Assembly: GCA_965140775.1 (NCBI GenBank)
Contig: OZ223471.1
Span: 4,340,001 to 4,404,000, forward strand
Direction of reading: 5' to 3'
DNA: 64,000 nt
Origin: UBA6244 sp965140775
Lineage (GTDB): Bacteria > Bacteroidota > Bacteroidia > Bacteroidales > F082
This document shows positions 42,062 to 50,951 of the stretch, one piece after another; the stretch's first letter is position 1, and every line of letters starts with the position of its first letter. The translations under genes were made by a program, and so were the position numbers. The notes beneath the pieces were generated by a model. It searched no databases. It worked only from the letters and a program-made list of their open reading frames with translations, and was not told the DNA's origin.

Positions 42062-44476
42062 ATGAAATCAACACATATCAACCCTATTCAGAACTTATTC
42101 AGGTCATCCAAAGCCTGGCTAATGTTCACTTTTGTTTTGATAACCACCATCACCCATGGCCAAACAGGGTCCATTTCGGGGCGAATTATCGACAAAAATA
42201 CCAACGAACCCATACCGTTTGCCAACGTGATTGTGAACGAAACCCAACTGGGGGGCACCACGGATATGGATGGAAAATTTGTGATCAATCAGGTGCCCGC
42301 CGGCTATGTGCAGTTGGTTTCCACCTATATTGGTTACAAACCCGCAAAAAGCCGCGACATTTTTGTGAGTCCCAAAAAGCGTGCCACCGTAGAGCTGGCC
42401 ATGGAACCCACCGACAAACAACTGGACGAAGTAGTGATCAGGGTGGATCCATTTCAGAAACGCATTGAAGCTCCTGTTTCCATGCAAACCATTGGATTAA
42501 AAGAAATTGAGACCAATCCGGGTAGCAACCGAGATATCTCACGTGTAATACAGTCCTTTCCGGGAGTGGGCTCCACACCCAACTTTCGCAACGATGTAAT
42601 TGTACGTGGGGGTGGCCCCAGCGAAAGCCGGTTTTTTCTGGATGGGGTGGAAATACCCGTACTCAACCACTTTGCCACACAAGGCGCTTCGGGAGGTCCG
42701 GTGGGTATCATCAACGCAGACTTCATCTCACAAGTAAACTATTTTTCAGGTGCGTTTCCAGCCTCAGAATACAATGCCTTGAGTGGTGTTTTCGATTTCA
42801 CACAGAAAGATGGTAACTCCAATCAGCTTTTCGGACAAGTGGCTCTGGGTGCCAGCGAAACCTCATTGACTCTGGAAGGTCCTGTGGGCGACAAAGCCAC
42901 CTATATTTTCTCGGTTCGCCGCTCCTATCTTCAGTTTTTGTTTTCGGCCATCGGATTGCCGTTTTTACCCACTTTCAACGACTATCAATTTAAAACCAAG
43001 ATTAAATTCAACACACGTAACGAGCTCACCATCATTAGTTTAGGCTCTTACGACCGACTCAAACTCAATACCGGAATCAGCAATCCCGACCCCGGACAGG
43101 AGTTTATTCTTTCGGAACTGCCCGTAAACAACCAGTGGAGCTATACCATAGGTGCAGTATATAAGCATTTTATGAAAAACGGCTATCAACAATTGGTGGT
43201 GAGCCGCAACAAATTGAACAATGAGTTTTACAAATATCCCGAAAACAACGAAGATTTGCCCAAAACCTTTGACTACGCGTCAAACGAAACCGAGAATAAA
43301 ATTCGTTATGAGTATCATTTGCAAAAAAATGACATCAAATACAGTTTCGGTATCAGCGGAGAATACGACTATTACGACAACCAAACCTATCAGGCACTTT
43401 ATCTCAACGATTCTGTAACCGAAATCAATTACAGCTCAGATATCAACTTATTTAAATACGGTGCCTTCGGACAAGTTTCCAAACCAGTGTTAGATGGGCG
43501 ACTCAATCTTTCTTTGGGAATTCGGGTGGACGCCAATACGTTTTCCTCCAACATGAGCAACCCCTTCGACCAGCTTTCGCCGCGGCTTTCGGCCTCCTAT
43601 CTGCTGACGGATGGCATCACCATTAACAGTAGCATCGGCAGATATTACCAAATGCCGGCCTACACCACCCTGGGATACGCCAACAACCAGGATGTGCTGG
43701 TGAATAAAAGTGCCTCTTACATTGGTGTGGACCATTATATTTTGGGGCTGGAACACATTGTCGACAAACATATCATGTGGTCTGCGGAAGGTTTTTACAA
43801 AAACTATTTCCAATATCCCATTGATTTGAACACAGGTGCCAGCGTGGCCAATACCGGTGCCGAATACAGCAGTGTTTCGGGCGCCGTACCCGTGGCTTCC
43901 ATTGGCAAGGGTCGTGCCTATGGTTTTGAACTGCTCAACCGTATGCGGTTTCAAACTTTTACCTTTATTGGCTCCTACACCTTTGTCAGAAGCCTGTTTA
44001 CCGACCTTGCCGGAGACTATATCCCCTCCTCGTGGGATAGCCGCCACCTGATTACGCTTACCGCTACCAAAGACCTGAAACGCAACTGGAGCGTAGGTGC
44101 CAAGTGGCGATTTGTAGGTGGATTGCCTTATACGCCCTACGACCTGCAAACCTCCGCCAACGTACAGGCATGGAATGCCAAAGGAGGTCCGTATCTGGAT
44201 TACAACCAGTTGAACGACAAGCGTGCCAATGCCTTTCACCAACTGGATGTGCGTGTTGACAAAAAGTATTTTTACAACAAATGGACCCTGATGTTTTATC
44301 TCGATATTCAGAATTTGTACAACTTCCAAAACGAAGGACAACCCTATATTATTCGCGAAAAGAATGCCGACGGGAGTTTCAAAACCGTTAACAATGGTCA
44401 GGATTATGTGCTCGAAAGCATCGAAAACACCAGTGGCACAGTACTTCCAACCATTGGTGTGATGGTCAAATTTTAG
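42062..44476 (+). CDS. TonB-dependent receptor
   Basis: I place the start at the ATG at 42062; the TTG at 42053 in the same frame is unlikely. The 804-residue protein has a signal peptide (ending TTITHGQ), a CarboxypepD-like domain (SGRIIDKNTNEPIPFANVIV), a plug domain (EIETNPGSNRDISRVIQSFP, NDVIVRGGGPSESRFFLDG) and a barrel ending VLPTIGVMVKF, with the terminal Phe recognised by the BAM machinery. The DVIVRGGGPSE plug motif is typical of FepA/CirA-like receptors. Substrate unknown; divergence from a MarR regulator suggests control by a small molecule. Confidence 0.92.
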   Translation: MKSTHINPIQNLFRSSKAWLMFTFVLITTITHGQTGSISGRIIDKNTNEPIPFANVIVNETQLGGTTDMDGKFVINQVPAGYVQLVSTYIGYKPAKSRDIFVSPKKRATVELAMEPTDKQLDEVVIRVDPFQKRIEAPVSMQTIGLKEIETNPGSNRDISRVIQSFPGVGSTPNFRNDVIVRGGGPSESRFFLDGVEIPVLNHFATQGASGGPVGIINADFISQVNYFSGAFPASEYNALSGVFDFTQKDGNSNQLFGQVALGASETSLTLEGPVGDKATYIFSVRRSYLQFLFSAIGLPFLPTFNDYQFKTKIKFNTRNELTIISLGSYDRLKLNTGISNPDPGQEFILSELPVNNQWSYTIGAVYKHFMKNGYQQLVVSRNKLNNEFYKYPENNEDLPKTFDYASNETENKIRYEYHLQKNDIKYSFGISGEYDYYDNQTYQALYLNDSVTEINYSSDINLFKYGAFGQVSKPVLDGRLNLSLGIRVDANTFSSNMSNPFDQLSPRLSASYLLTDGITINSSIGRYYQMPAYTTLGYANNQDVLVNKSASYIGVDHYILGLEHIVDKHIMWSAEGFYKNYFQYPIDLNTGASVANTGAEYSSVSGAVPVASIGKGRAYGFELLNRMRFQTFTFIGSYTFVRSLFTDLAGDYIPSSWDSRHLITLTATKDLKRNWSVGAKWRFVGGLPYTPYDLQTSANVQAWNAKGGPYLDYNQLNDKRANAFHQLDVRVDKKYFYNKWTLMFYLDIQNLYNFQNEGQPYIIREKNADGSFKTVNNGQDYVLESIENTSGTVLPTIGVMVKF

Positions 44477-44587
44477 TTGATCAAATCATTTTGATATGTG
44501 AAAACAGATATATATTTTTACCGACATATCATTGTAAAAATATCTCACGGTTATCAATTAACTCGAACCTGTTTAAATTTTCACTTC

Positions 44588-45448
44588 ATGAAAACACGAA
44601 TCCTTGCCATTGCTGCCATCGTTTTGTTTCTCGTTTCATGCTCTACCGTTCCCCTAACCGGACGAAAGCAACTCAACATGATTCCCAGCAACGAACTCAT
44701 GTCGATGAGCTATCAGCAGTACGGGGATTTTTTAAAGGAGAATCCACCCGTAAACAACACCCCTGATGCCCTTATGGTAAAAAAAGTGGGCACCAACATC
44801 CAACACGCCGTTGAGCAATACCTCGCCAACAACAAAATGTCCGACTTACTCGACGGGTATCGATGGGAGTTTAATTTGGTGAACGACAATCAGGTAAATG
44901 CCTGGTGTATGCCCGGCGGAAAAGTGGTGGTATATCAAGGCATATTGCCCGTAACACAAAACGAAACCGGTTTGGCCGTAGTCATGGGTCATGAAATTGC
45001 CCACGCCATTGCCGAACATGGTGGCGAACGCATGAGCCAGGAATTGTTGCGCACCGCCGGTTCGGTGGGCTTGTCGGTAGCCCTGCAAGACCAGCCGGAA
45101 GAAACGCAAGCTCTTTGGATGATGGCATACGGTGCCGGAACGGAGGTGGCTGCCATATTACCTTACAGCCGTTTGCACGAAAGCGAGGCCGACCACCTGG
45201 GATTGATTTTTATGGCCATGGCAGGATATAATCCCGAGGAAGCGGTGTCGTTCTGGCAACGAATGAGTGCTTCGGCTTCGGGACAAAAACCACCTGAATT
45301 TTTAAGTACACATCCCTCCGACCAAACCCGTATTGCCAACTTACAAAAGTGGATGCCCGAAGCCATGAAATACTATTCAGGCAAAAAGAGCCCCAACCAT
45401 AACAAGGGGGGCTCTAAAAAAACTTTCGACATGACCGGTCATCCCTGA
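44588..45448 (+). CDS. M48 family metallopeptidase, lipoprotein
   Basis: The start is placed at 44588, where MKTRILAIAAIVLFLVSC forms a lipoprotein signal peptide; the upstream GTG at 44498 would bury it. The 286-residue product has the zinc motif HEIAHAIAEHGGERM and the third ligand in LHESEADHLGL, with a YNPEEAVSFWQRM helix and SDQTRIANLQKW as in periplasmic M48 quality-control proteases (BepA/LoiP type). Anchored in the envelope. Its 3' end contains two hairpins that act as terminators for this and the convergent gene. Confidence 0.92.
   Translation: MKTRILAIAAIVLFLVSCSTVPLTGRKQLNMIPSNELMSMSYQQYGDFLKENPPVNNTPDALMVKKVGTNIQHAVEQYLANNKMSDLLDGYRWEFNLVNDNQVNAWCMPGGKVVVYQGILPVTQNETGLAVVMGHEIAHAIAEHGGERMSQELLRTAGSVGLSVALQDQPEETQALWMMAYGAGTEVAAILPYSRLHESEADHLGLIFMAMAGYNPEEAVSFWQRMSASASGQKPPEFLSTHPSDQTRIANLQKWMPEAMKYYSGKKSPNHNKGGSKKTFDMTGHP
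45383..45415 (-). terminator. Terminator for the convergent envelope-protein gene, inside the M48 coding end
   Basis: AGAGCCCC (45387-45394) and GGGGCTCT (45408-45415) form perfect 8-bp arms; on the minus strand the stem is followed by a T-run (complement of 45383-45387). It lies within the last codons of the M48 gene. Confidence 0.7.
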
Positions 45449-45467
45449 TTGTGTGACCGGGTTTTTC
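45434..45467 (+). terminator. Terminator of the M48 gene
   Basis: CCGGTCA at 45435-45441 pairs with TGACCGG at 45454-45460 and is followed by GTTTTT. The stop codon of the M48 gene lies in the loop. Confidence 0.65.
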
Positions 45468-45471
45468 GCTT

Positions 45472-46464
45472 TTAAAAATCAATGCTTAATCCTATGCCCG
45501 GATACACCTTTTGAAAACCGTCTTCAAAATACAGAAAGGGTTTAATGTTTACTTTTTCTGTAGGTTTTACGATAAAGCCCAAACGGTAAGTATCGTCGGC
45601 GAAGAAATTGCTGTTTTTATTGGTCAGAAAACCGGCTTCCAGTCCGTACCACATGGGTTTGTCAGGGTTTTTTGAAAAGTTGTATGCATAACCAAAACTC
45701 AGGAAGTTGTTGATGGTAAAGCTGGTGTTGTTGTCGAACACATAGTTCATCTCATCGGAAATCATGAATCGATGTACTAACCTACCCCTGCTTCCGATAC
45801 CCATAACGGCAGAAAAGCCAATATTCACCATGCCCGTATTCTTTATCAAAGCGGCACCCATTCCGGCAGTTAGCGCAATTTGGTCGAGATGCCCATTGGA
45901 GGTCATTTCTTCATTTGCCTGTTTATACTGACCATCCATGGATTCGAAATAGAAATTTTTGGCCATTCTGCCCGGTTTCGAACTTTTGGCAAGGGATTCC
46001 TCTACAGCAGTAACCAATTCGGATTGTGTTAGTTGATCCAATTGTTCGAAATAGATGAGGATGTCTTCTCCATCAGTAGTCACACAGCCTTCGGGGTCGG
46101 GGGGAATCAGGCGGCACCGGTTGCTGTTGTAATTGATTTTTCCTTTGTCGTTCAGCATAAATACTTGTTTTGGACTTAAGCTGTCGATGGTCAGGTAACC
46201 ATTTTGTTTGTAGGTGATGCAATACCCTGATCGATTCTGAATCCGGGGCTGCAATTGCTCCAAATCCTTCTGAAATTGCTTGAGCAAGGCAATGGCTGTG
46301 CCCGATTCGGCCAACTCAGGCAGGTTGTCAGCAGTTACCTTTACCGCCAGCGTGGGCGAAACCTGCACCACCAGCGTGTCGTTTATTTGTGCCTGAGCAC
46401 CGTAGCTGCCCAACCAAAGGATGGCCGCTACCGATAACAATTTTAGTAATGTAAATTTTTTCAT
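45472..46464 (-). CDS. Secreted envelope protein with predicted C-terminal beta-barrel
   Basis: This 330-residue protein has a signal peptide (ILWLGSYGAQAQ). The first half is mixed with a coiled region (IALLKQFQKDLEQLQPRI); the second half (about 200-330) alternates hydrophobic and polar residues and ends PGIGLSIDF, as expected for an outer membrane beta-barrel. No family recognised. It is convergent with the M48 gene and has a -7 box at 46510-46517. Confidence 0.7.
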   Translation of the reverse strand: MKKFTLLKLLSVAAILWLGSYGAQAQINDTLVVQVSPTLAVKVTADNLPELAESGTAIALLKQFQKDLEQLQPRIQNRSGYCITYKQNGYLTIDSLSPKQVFMLNDKGKINYNSNRCRLIPPDPEGCVTTDGEDILIYFEQLDQLTQSELVTAVEESLAKSSKPGRMAKNFYFESMDGQYKQANEEMTSNGHLDQIALTAGMGAALIKNTGMVNIGFSAVMGIGSRGRLVHRFMISDEMNYVFDNNTSFTINNFLSFGYAYNFSKNPDKPMWYGLEAGFLTNKNSNFFADDTYRLGFIVKPTEKVNIKPFLYFEDGFQKVYPGIGLSIDF

Positions 46465-46509
46465 GGTTGCGTTTTTAATAAGTGAATACTTCAGAAATAA
46501 TTACACTAC

Positions 46510-46517
46510 CAAAAATA
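46510..46517 (-). promoter_or_regulatory. Putative -7 box for the envelope-protein gene
   Basis: The minus strand reads TATTTTTG (TAnnTTTG), 46 nt upstream of the start codon. Confidence 0.4.
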
Positions 46518-46678
46518 AGTGCTTTGATAACCAGATTTTTAAATATTAAACGTTTTTAAAGTTTGTTAAGCTTTGTTAGTAAATTAACAACACAGCGAAG
46601 GGAGTATTTGATACGAATCATTGATTTCCTGATGGTGCATGGCAATAAGCTATTTTGTACCTTTACTTTTTCAATCTC

Positions 46679-47617
46679 ATGGCCATGAAAACGTTTAAAC
46701 GAATTGTATTACCCATCATTTTATTACTGATTTCCATTGCGTTGAAATGCGTGTTGAAATATGTAAAAACCATACCTCCCGAATTGACTGAAATATTGGA
46801 GATCACAAGTTCCATCTTGCTCATCGCCGGCATTACCTGGATGATTATTGCCCTCATACGGGTGTTTTTCAGAAGAATATTAAAAAAGTACGACATCCAT
46901 CAGGCCGACAACCTTCATTCCAGGAAAGTGCATACCCAATACAATATACTGGAACGTATCCTCACGTTTATCATCATCATCACGGCCATTGGGGTTACGT
47001 TGATGTTGTTCGACGGGGTTCGAAAAATAGGGTTTAGTTTGTTTGCCTCGGCGGGAATTGCCACCATTATTCTGGGTTTGGCAGCACAAAAAGTAATTGG
47101 CACCATATTGGCCGGATTGCAAATTGCCATTACCCAGCCCATCCGCATCGACGATGTGGTGATTGTGGAAAAAGAATGGGGCTGGATTGAAGAAATCACC
47201 CTGACCTACGTGGTGATACGCATCTGGGACAAACGCCGTTTGGTGGTTCCTTCCACTTACTTTATCGACCAACCCTTTCAAAACTGGACACGTACCACGG
47301 CCGAAATTATGGGAACGGTATTCATCTACGCGTCGTACCATGTACCCATCGATGCCTTGCGCACCGAACTTACACGCCTGCTCGGGGAAAATCCCCTTTG
47401 GGACGGTCAGGTAAACAACATGCAGGTAACCGACGCCAAAGAAAACATGATGGAAATCAGGGCGTTGATGAGTGCACGCAACTCCTCTGATGCCTGGGAT
47501 TTACGGGTACATGTACGTGAGAAATTGATTGAATTTCTTCAGAAGAAATATCCTGAATGTCTGCCCGTTACCCGTGTGGTACTTGAAAACGAAAAGCCGG
47601 CAGGTAAGAAAAAATAA
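46679..47617 (+). CDS. MscS-family mechanosensitive ion channel
   Basis: I use the ATG at 46679 (MAMKTFKR); the TTG at 46655 is unlikely. The 312-residue protein has N-terminal helices (IVLPIILLLISIALKCVL, ITSSILLIAGITWMIIALI), and the pore-lining TM3 with its Gly/Ala-rich packing face ASAGIATIILGLAAQKVIG, then the MscS beta domain (QPIRIDDVVIVEKEWGWIEE) and a mixed C-terminal domain. It would open under membrane tension to release solutes on hypo-osmotic shock. Confidence 0.93.
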   Translation: MAMKTFKRIVLPIILLLISIALKCVLKYVKTIPPELTEILEITSSILLIAGITWMIIALIRVFFRRILKKYDIHQADNLHSRKVHTQYNILERILTFIIIITAIGVTLMLFDGVRKIGFSLFASAGIATIILGLAAQKVIGTILAGLQIAITQPIRIDDVVIVEKEWGWIEEITLTYVVIRIWDKRRLVVPSTYFIDQPFQNWTRTTAEIMGTVFIYASYHVPIDALRTELTRLLGENPLWDGQVNNMQVTDAKENMMEIRALMSARNSSDAWDLRVHVREKLIEFLQKKYPECLPVTRVVLENEKPAGKKK

Positions 47618-47622
47618 CCCGG

Positions 47623-48891
47623 CTATTCGTCCAGTTCCAGCTTTACTTCTTCCAGACGGTTTCCGGTGGCCTTAAGAATGGTAAAAACATAGGGCTTTAC
47701 GCGAATGCGCTCGTGCACAGCCGGAATACTCTCATGTTGATAGATAATGAATCCGGCCAAAGTTTCATATTCATCCAGTACAGGAATGCTCAGTTTGTAT
47801 TTTTCGTTGAGGTAATCCACTTCCAGACGTGCCGAAAAAATAAAGCTGTTGTCGGTAAGTTTGATTTCGGTTTCCTCTTCGGTATCATACTCATCTTCGA
47901 TGTCACCAAAAATTTCTTCCATTACGTCTTCCATGGTAACAATGCCCGAAGTACCACCAAATTCATCCATCACCACGGCCACACTTTTATGGTTTTTAAT
48001 AAAACTTTGCATCATTTCGCGTGCCCACATGGTTTCGGGAACCACATCTATGGGGCGGACGATCTGCCGGATGGTGGAAGGATTGCTGAACATATCGTAA
48101 GCATGTACATAACCCACGATCTGGTCGATGGTTTTCTCAAAAATCATGATTTTTGAATGGCCGGTTTTGGTCAAAAATTCGCGCAGCACCTCCACATCTT
48201 CACCAATTTCGAGGGCTTCAATTTCCGGACGTGGCACCATGCAGTCGCGCAGTTTGATGTGCTTAAAATCCATGGCATTCTGAATCATCTGAATTTCCTG
48301 ATTGAGCTCCTCTTCCACCTCATCCTGAGGGCTGTAGTCCTTTACATATTCCTCCAGGTCGATGGAGCTAAAGGCATAGGGTTCATCCGAAAGCTTCAAC
48401 CGAAACACCTTTTTCAGAAGCAATTCGGAAAAGCCGATGTAAATCACGATCAGGGGATAAAACAGGTAATAAAATATCCAAACAGGAACGGCAAATACCT
48501 TTAGAATGGCGTTGGGATTGATGCGAAACAGCACCTTGGGAATAAACTCGGCCACAATGAGTATGAGCAGAGTAGAAAGAATGGTTTGGGCAAAAAGGAT
48601 GAAATATTGTGAATGTAGGTAGTCGGGCAAATAGCTTAGCAGAAAGGGCTCCAAAATATGGGCAATGGCAATACCATATACAACGAGAGCTACATTGTTA
48701 CCCAAAAGCAAGGCTCCGATAAACCTCGACGGATGGTTGTAAAAAGCCTGAAGTACAGTTGCCGGCAACAACTTTCGTTTCAGATCAAGCTCCTGCTTCA
48801 ACCTGTTCGAACTTACAAAGGCAATTTCCATTCCTGAAAAAAACCCCGAAAGAATCAACATACATATAATGATAATACCGTCTGTGCTCAT
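47623..48891 (-). CDS. CNNM/CorC/HlyC-type transporter (DUF21-CBS-CorC)
   Basis: This 422-residue protein has an N-terminal DUF21 membrane domain (about 1-190, with FFSGMEIAFVSSNRLK), a tandem CBS pair (about 205-330, RDCMVPRPEIEALE and VVMDEFGGTSGIVTMED) and a C-terminal CorC_HlyC domain (about 340-422). Members mediate Mg2+ or Co2+ efflux; the hemolysin label is historical. It follows LptC and the TPR gene in the same direction but has its own -7 box at 48909-48916. Confidence 0.9.
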   Translation of the reverse strand: MSTDGIIIICMLILSGFFSGMEIAFVSSNRLKQELDLKRKLLPATVLQAFYNHPSRFIGALLLGNNVALVVYGIAIAHILEPFLLSYLPDYLHSQYFILFAQTILSTLLILIVAEFIPKVLFRINPNAILKVFAVPVWIFYYLFYPLIVIYIGFSELLLKKVFRLKLSDEPYAFSSIDLEEYVKDYSPQDEVEEELNQEIQMIQNAMDFKHIKLRDCMVPRPEIEALEIGEDVEVLREFLTKTGHSKIMIFEKTIDQIVGYVHAYDMFSNPSTIRQIVRPIDVVPETMWAREMMQSFIKNHKSVAVVMDEFGGTSGIVTMEDVMEEIFGDIEDEYDTEEETEIKLTDNSFIFSARLEVDYLNEKYKLSIPVLDEYETLAGFIIYQHESIPAVHERIRVKPYVFTILKATGNRLEEVKLELDE

Positions 48892-48908
48892 GACAAAATG
48901 CTAATTTG

Positions 48909-48916
48909 CAAAGGTA
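48909..48916 (-). promoter_or_regulatory. Putative -7 box upstream of the CorC/HlyC-type gene
   Basis: The minus strand reads TACCTTTG (TAnnTTTG), 17 nt upstream of the start codon, in the short gap after lptC. Confidence 0.42.
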
Positions 48917-48938
48917 TGCAATAAAATTACACTTTTCT

Positions 48939-49517
48939 TCATTTGGTATCGCTTGTGGATTCATCGTCTTCAAATTCCAACTCGCCCCGGATATGGTATA
49001 TTTGACGATTTTTGAAGGATTCGTTGGCACTCATGCTATCGCCATAAATTACCTTGTCGGGGGTTACAATTTTCACGAAAGTTCCCGAACGGATGGTCTT
49101 CTTTTTTCTATCCCAATAAAGATTTTCGGTAAAAAGCTGTTCGTTGGTTTCAAAGTTTTTTACCACCACATCGTTTCGGGCACGCATGTCTTTACTGCGT
49201 TCGTACATGATGCCGTAATTGGCTCTTATGGACGACGATTCCCGTCCTATAGAATCAAAAAACACCACTTCAAAACCCTCCGGAAAAACGGTATAAGCAT
49301 CGTTGCCTCCATATTTTTCCATGAGCGGACTTGTTAGTCGCACCTTCACTTCACCCGAATCGGTTCGGATATAATCGATATGATAAGCCTGAAGTGCTGC
49401 CAGGGTATCTTCCTTGGTGATGTTGCGAATGGTTTCCAATGAATTTTCGCAGGAAAAAAATACCCCTGCCATGCAAATGGCAAGGGTAATTGGTATGATT
49501 TTACAGTATTTTCCCAT
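48939..49517 (-). CDS. lptC: LPS export protein LptC
   Basis: This 192-residue protein has a lipoprotein-like signal (LAICMAGVFFSC) and the LptC beta-jellyroll pattern (VKVRLTSPLMEKYGG, EGFEVVFFDSIG, RARNDVVVKNFETNE, LFTENLYWDRKKK). LptC sits in the inner membrane and passes LPS from LptBFG to LptA. In Bacteroidota lptC commonly lies next to this same TPR gene and coaX, as here. It is 13 nt downstream of the TPR gene. Confidence 0.9.
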   Translation of the reverse strand: MGKYCKIIPITLAICMAGVFFSCENSLETIRNITKEDTLAALQAYHIDYIRTDSGEVKVRLTSPLMEKYGGNDAYTVFPEGFEVVFFDSIGRESSSIRANYGIMYERSKDMRARNDVVVKNFETNEQLFTENLYWDRKKKTIRSGTFVKIVTPDKVIYGDSMSANESFKNRQIYHIRGELEFEDDESTSDTK

Positions 49518-49530
49518 GAAAGGTTTCCGC

Positions 49531-50928
49531 TTATTTGGCGGCCCTCACAGTTGTTTGCTCATTTATCCAACATTCAACGGTATAAGGATCACCTTCGTTC
49601 AGGTTGTGGAAGAACAACAATTCCGTGGGCGGGAAGTATTTTTGATAGCTGCTGATACGGCTGTTCATTTTTTCTGTGAGTTCCGGATCAACGCTTTTTG
49701 CTTTAATATATTTATCCACGGCAGCCCAGTAAGCTACTTTGGTGGTGAGATCGTCGTTGCCACAATCTTTGGCGCTGGCAGCGTAGCAATCGCCGATGAT
49801 GACATAAGGTTCCCCTTCGCCCGGGCTGAGGGCAATGGCTTTGCGAGCCATTTGCCGGGCATCAGCATAACGTTCCAGGCTCATATAGTCTTCGGCCAAA
49901 AAGATCATGGCTTTGTAGGCTTTCGACTCGTTCTCCATTTTGGTGGCTTCTTCCAGATAAGGAATGGCTTCCTGGTATTTCTTTTCGATGAGCAACATTT
50001 TTCCGATCAGGTAGGCTGATTCGGCCGAAGGTTCTGCTTTGTAAAGTGCTACGGTGGCATCAAAATACAAGGGAGAATCGATGCATTGCTTTTTGTCGAG
50101 CAGGTTGGTAATTTTTTTCAGCAATACCACATCATCCGGACTTTCGTTGAGTTTTTTGCGATAAATACGCACCAGATCGGTACAATTGGCAAAGGGTTCA
50201 AACGTACTTTCGATGTTTCCTTTGATGTTTTCCCATTGCTCCACCTTGTCGGCCTTTTCGGCTTTGGTATATTTCTCAATGTTGTGATCCACATAGTCGC
50301 TGATCATGTCGTAGGCATCCACCACGGCAGCGGTATCACTCTCACCTCCTTTGGCCATGCGGGTAAGCGAGCGGAAGTAATAAATGAAAATGGGACCTTG
50401 TGTTTTTTCCTTTTCCAACTCGATGGATTTGCCCAGAATTTCGGCCACTTTGGCATATTGCTCAGGATCAGCCTGATACAAATCAACCCCTTTACGACCC
50501 AGCAATTCACCTATTTGGGAGTTGTGAGGTGGTTTGTAGTCGTTGGGGAAAAATTCGATTCTTCTGTCGTAAATAGCCATGAGGGTGTCCAGGAGGTCAT
50601 TTTTCTTTTTTCCGTCTTTGGCCTTTGAGATGCGAAAATCATACATTTTTACCCCATCCACATAGATGTTTTCGGTGGAGCGAGGGCAATTGTTGTACAC
50701 CCATCTCCAGGATTTGAGTGCGTCGTTAATGGTGGTGTTTTTGTAGTTGCTCCCTTTCCATTGTTTGTAAAACTCGCGATAAAGAGAGAGTTTCATCACA
50801 CAAGTGGCGCTGTCTGCACCATACTTCGAGCCATCGTCCTGAGGTTGGTTGTCGATTACAGGGGTTGCGGCCAGGCTCATGAAAGCCAGTCCGATTCCGA
50901 TGAGTAATGTCAATGCCTTTAGCTTCAT
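49531..50928 (-). CDS. Secreted TPR protein
   Basis: This 465-residue protein has a signal peptide (LTLLIGIGLAFMSLA) and helical repeats, clearest near the C-terminus: SAYLIGKMLLIEKKYQEAIP, KAMIFLAEDYMSLERYADAR and EPYVIIGDCYAASAKDCG. The middle (about 60-250) is also helical but irregular. Conserved neighbours CoaX, an outer membrane protein and LptC suggest an envelope role, possibly as a periplasmic scaffold. No enzymatic motif. Confidence 0.83.
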   Translation of the reverse strand: MKLKALTLLIGIGLAFMSLAATPVIDNQPQDDGSKYGADSATCVMKLSLYREFYKQWKGSNYKNTTINDALKSWRWVYNNCPRSTENIYVDGVKMYDFRISKAKDGKKKNDLLDTLMAIYDRRIEFFPNDYKPPHNSQIGELLGRKGVDLYQADPEQYAKVAEILGKSIELEKEKTQGPIFIYYFRSLTRMAKGGESDTAAVVDAYDMISDYVDHNIEKYTKAEKADKVEQWENIKGNIESTFEPFANCTDLVRIYRKKLNESPDDVVLLKKITNLLDKKQCIDSPLYFDATVALYKAEPSAESAYLIGKMLLIEKKYQEAIPYLEEATKMENESKAYKAMIFLAEDYMSLERYADARQMARKAIALSPGEGEPYVIIGDCYAASAKDCGNDDLTTKVAYWAAVDKYIKAKSVDPELTEKMNSRISSYQKYFPPTELLFFHNLNEGDPYTVECWINEQTTVRAAK

Positions 50929-50951
50929 TTTATTAGTGGTTTATTAACGAT

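Noticed and set aside
43490..44341. 283-codon minus-strand ORF opposite the TonB receptor
   Set aside because: Antisense shadow of the well-supported receptor; no coherent motifs.
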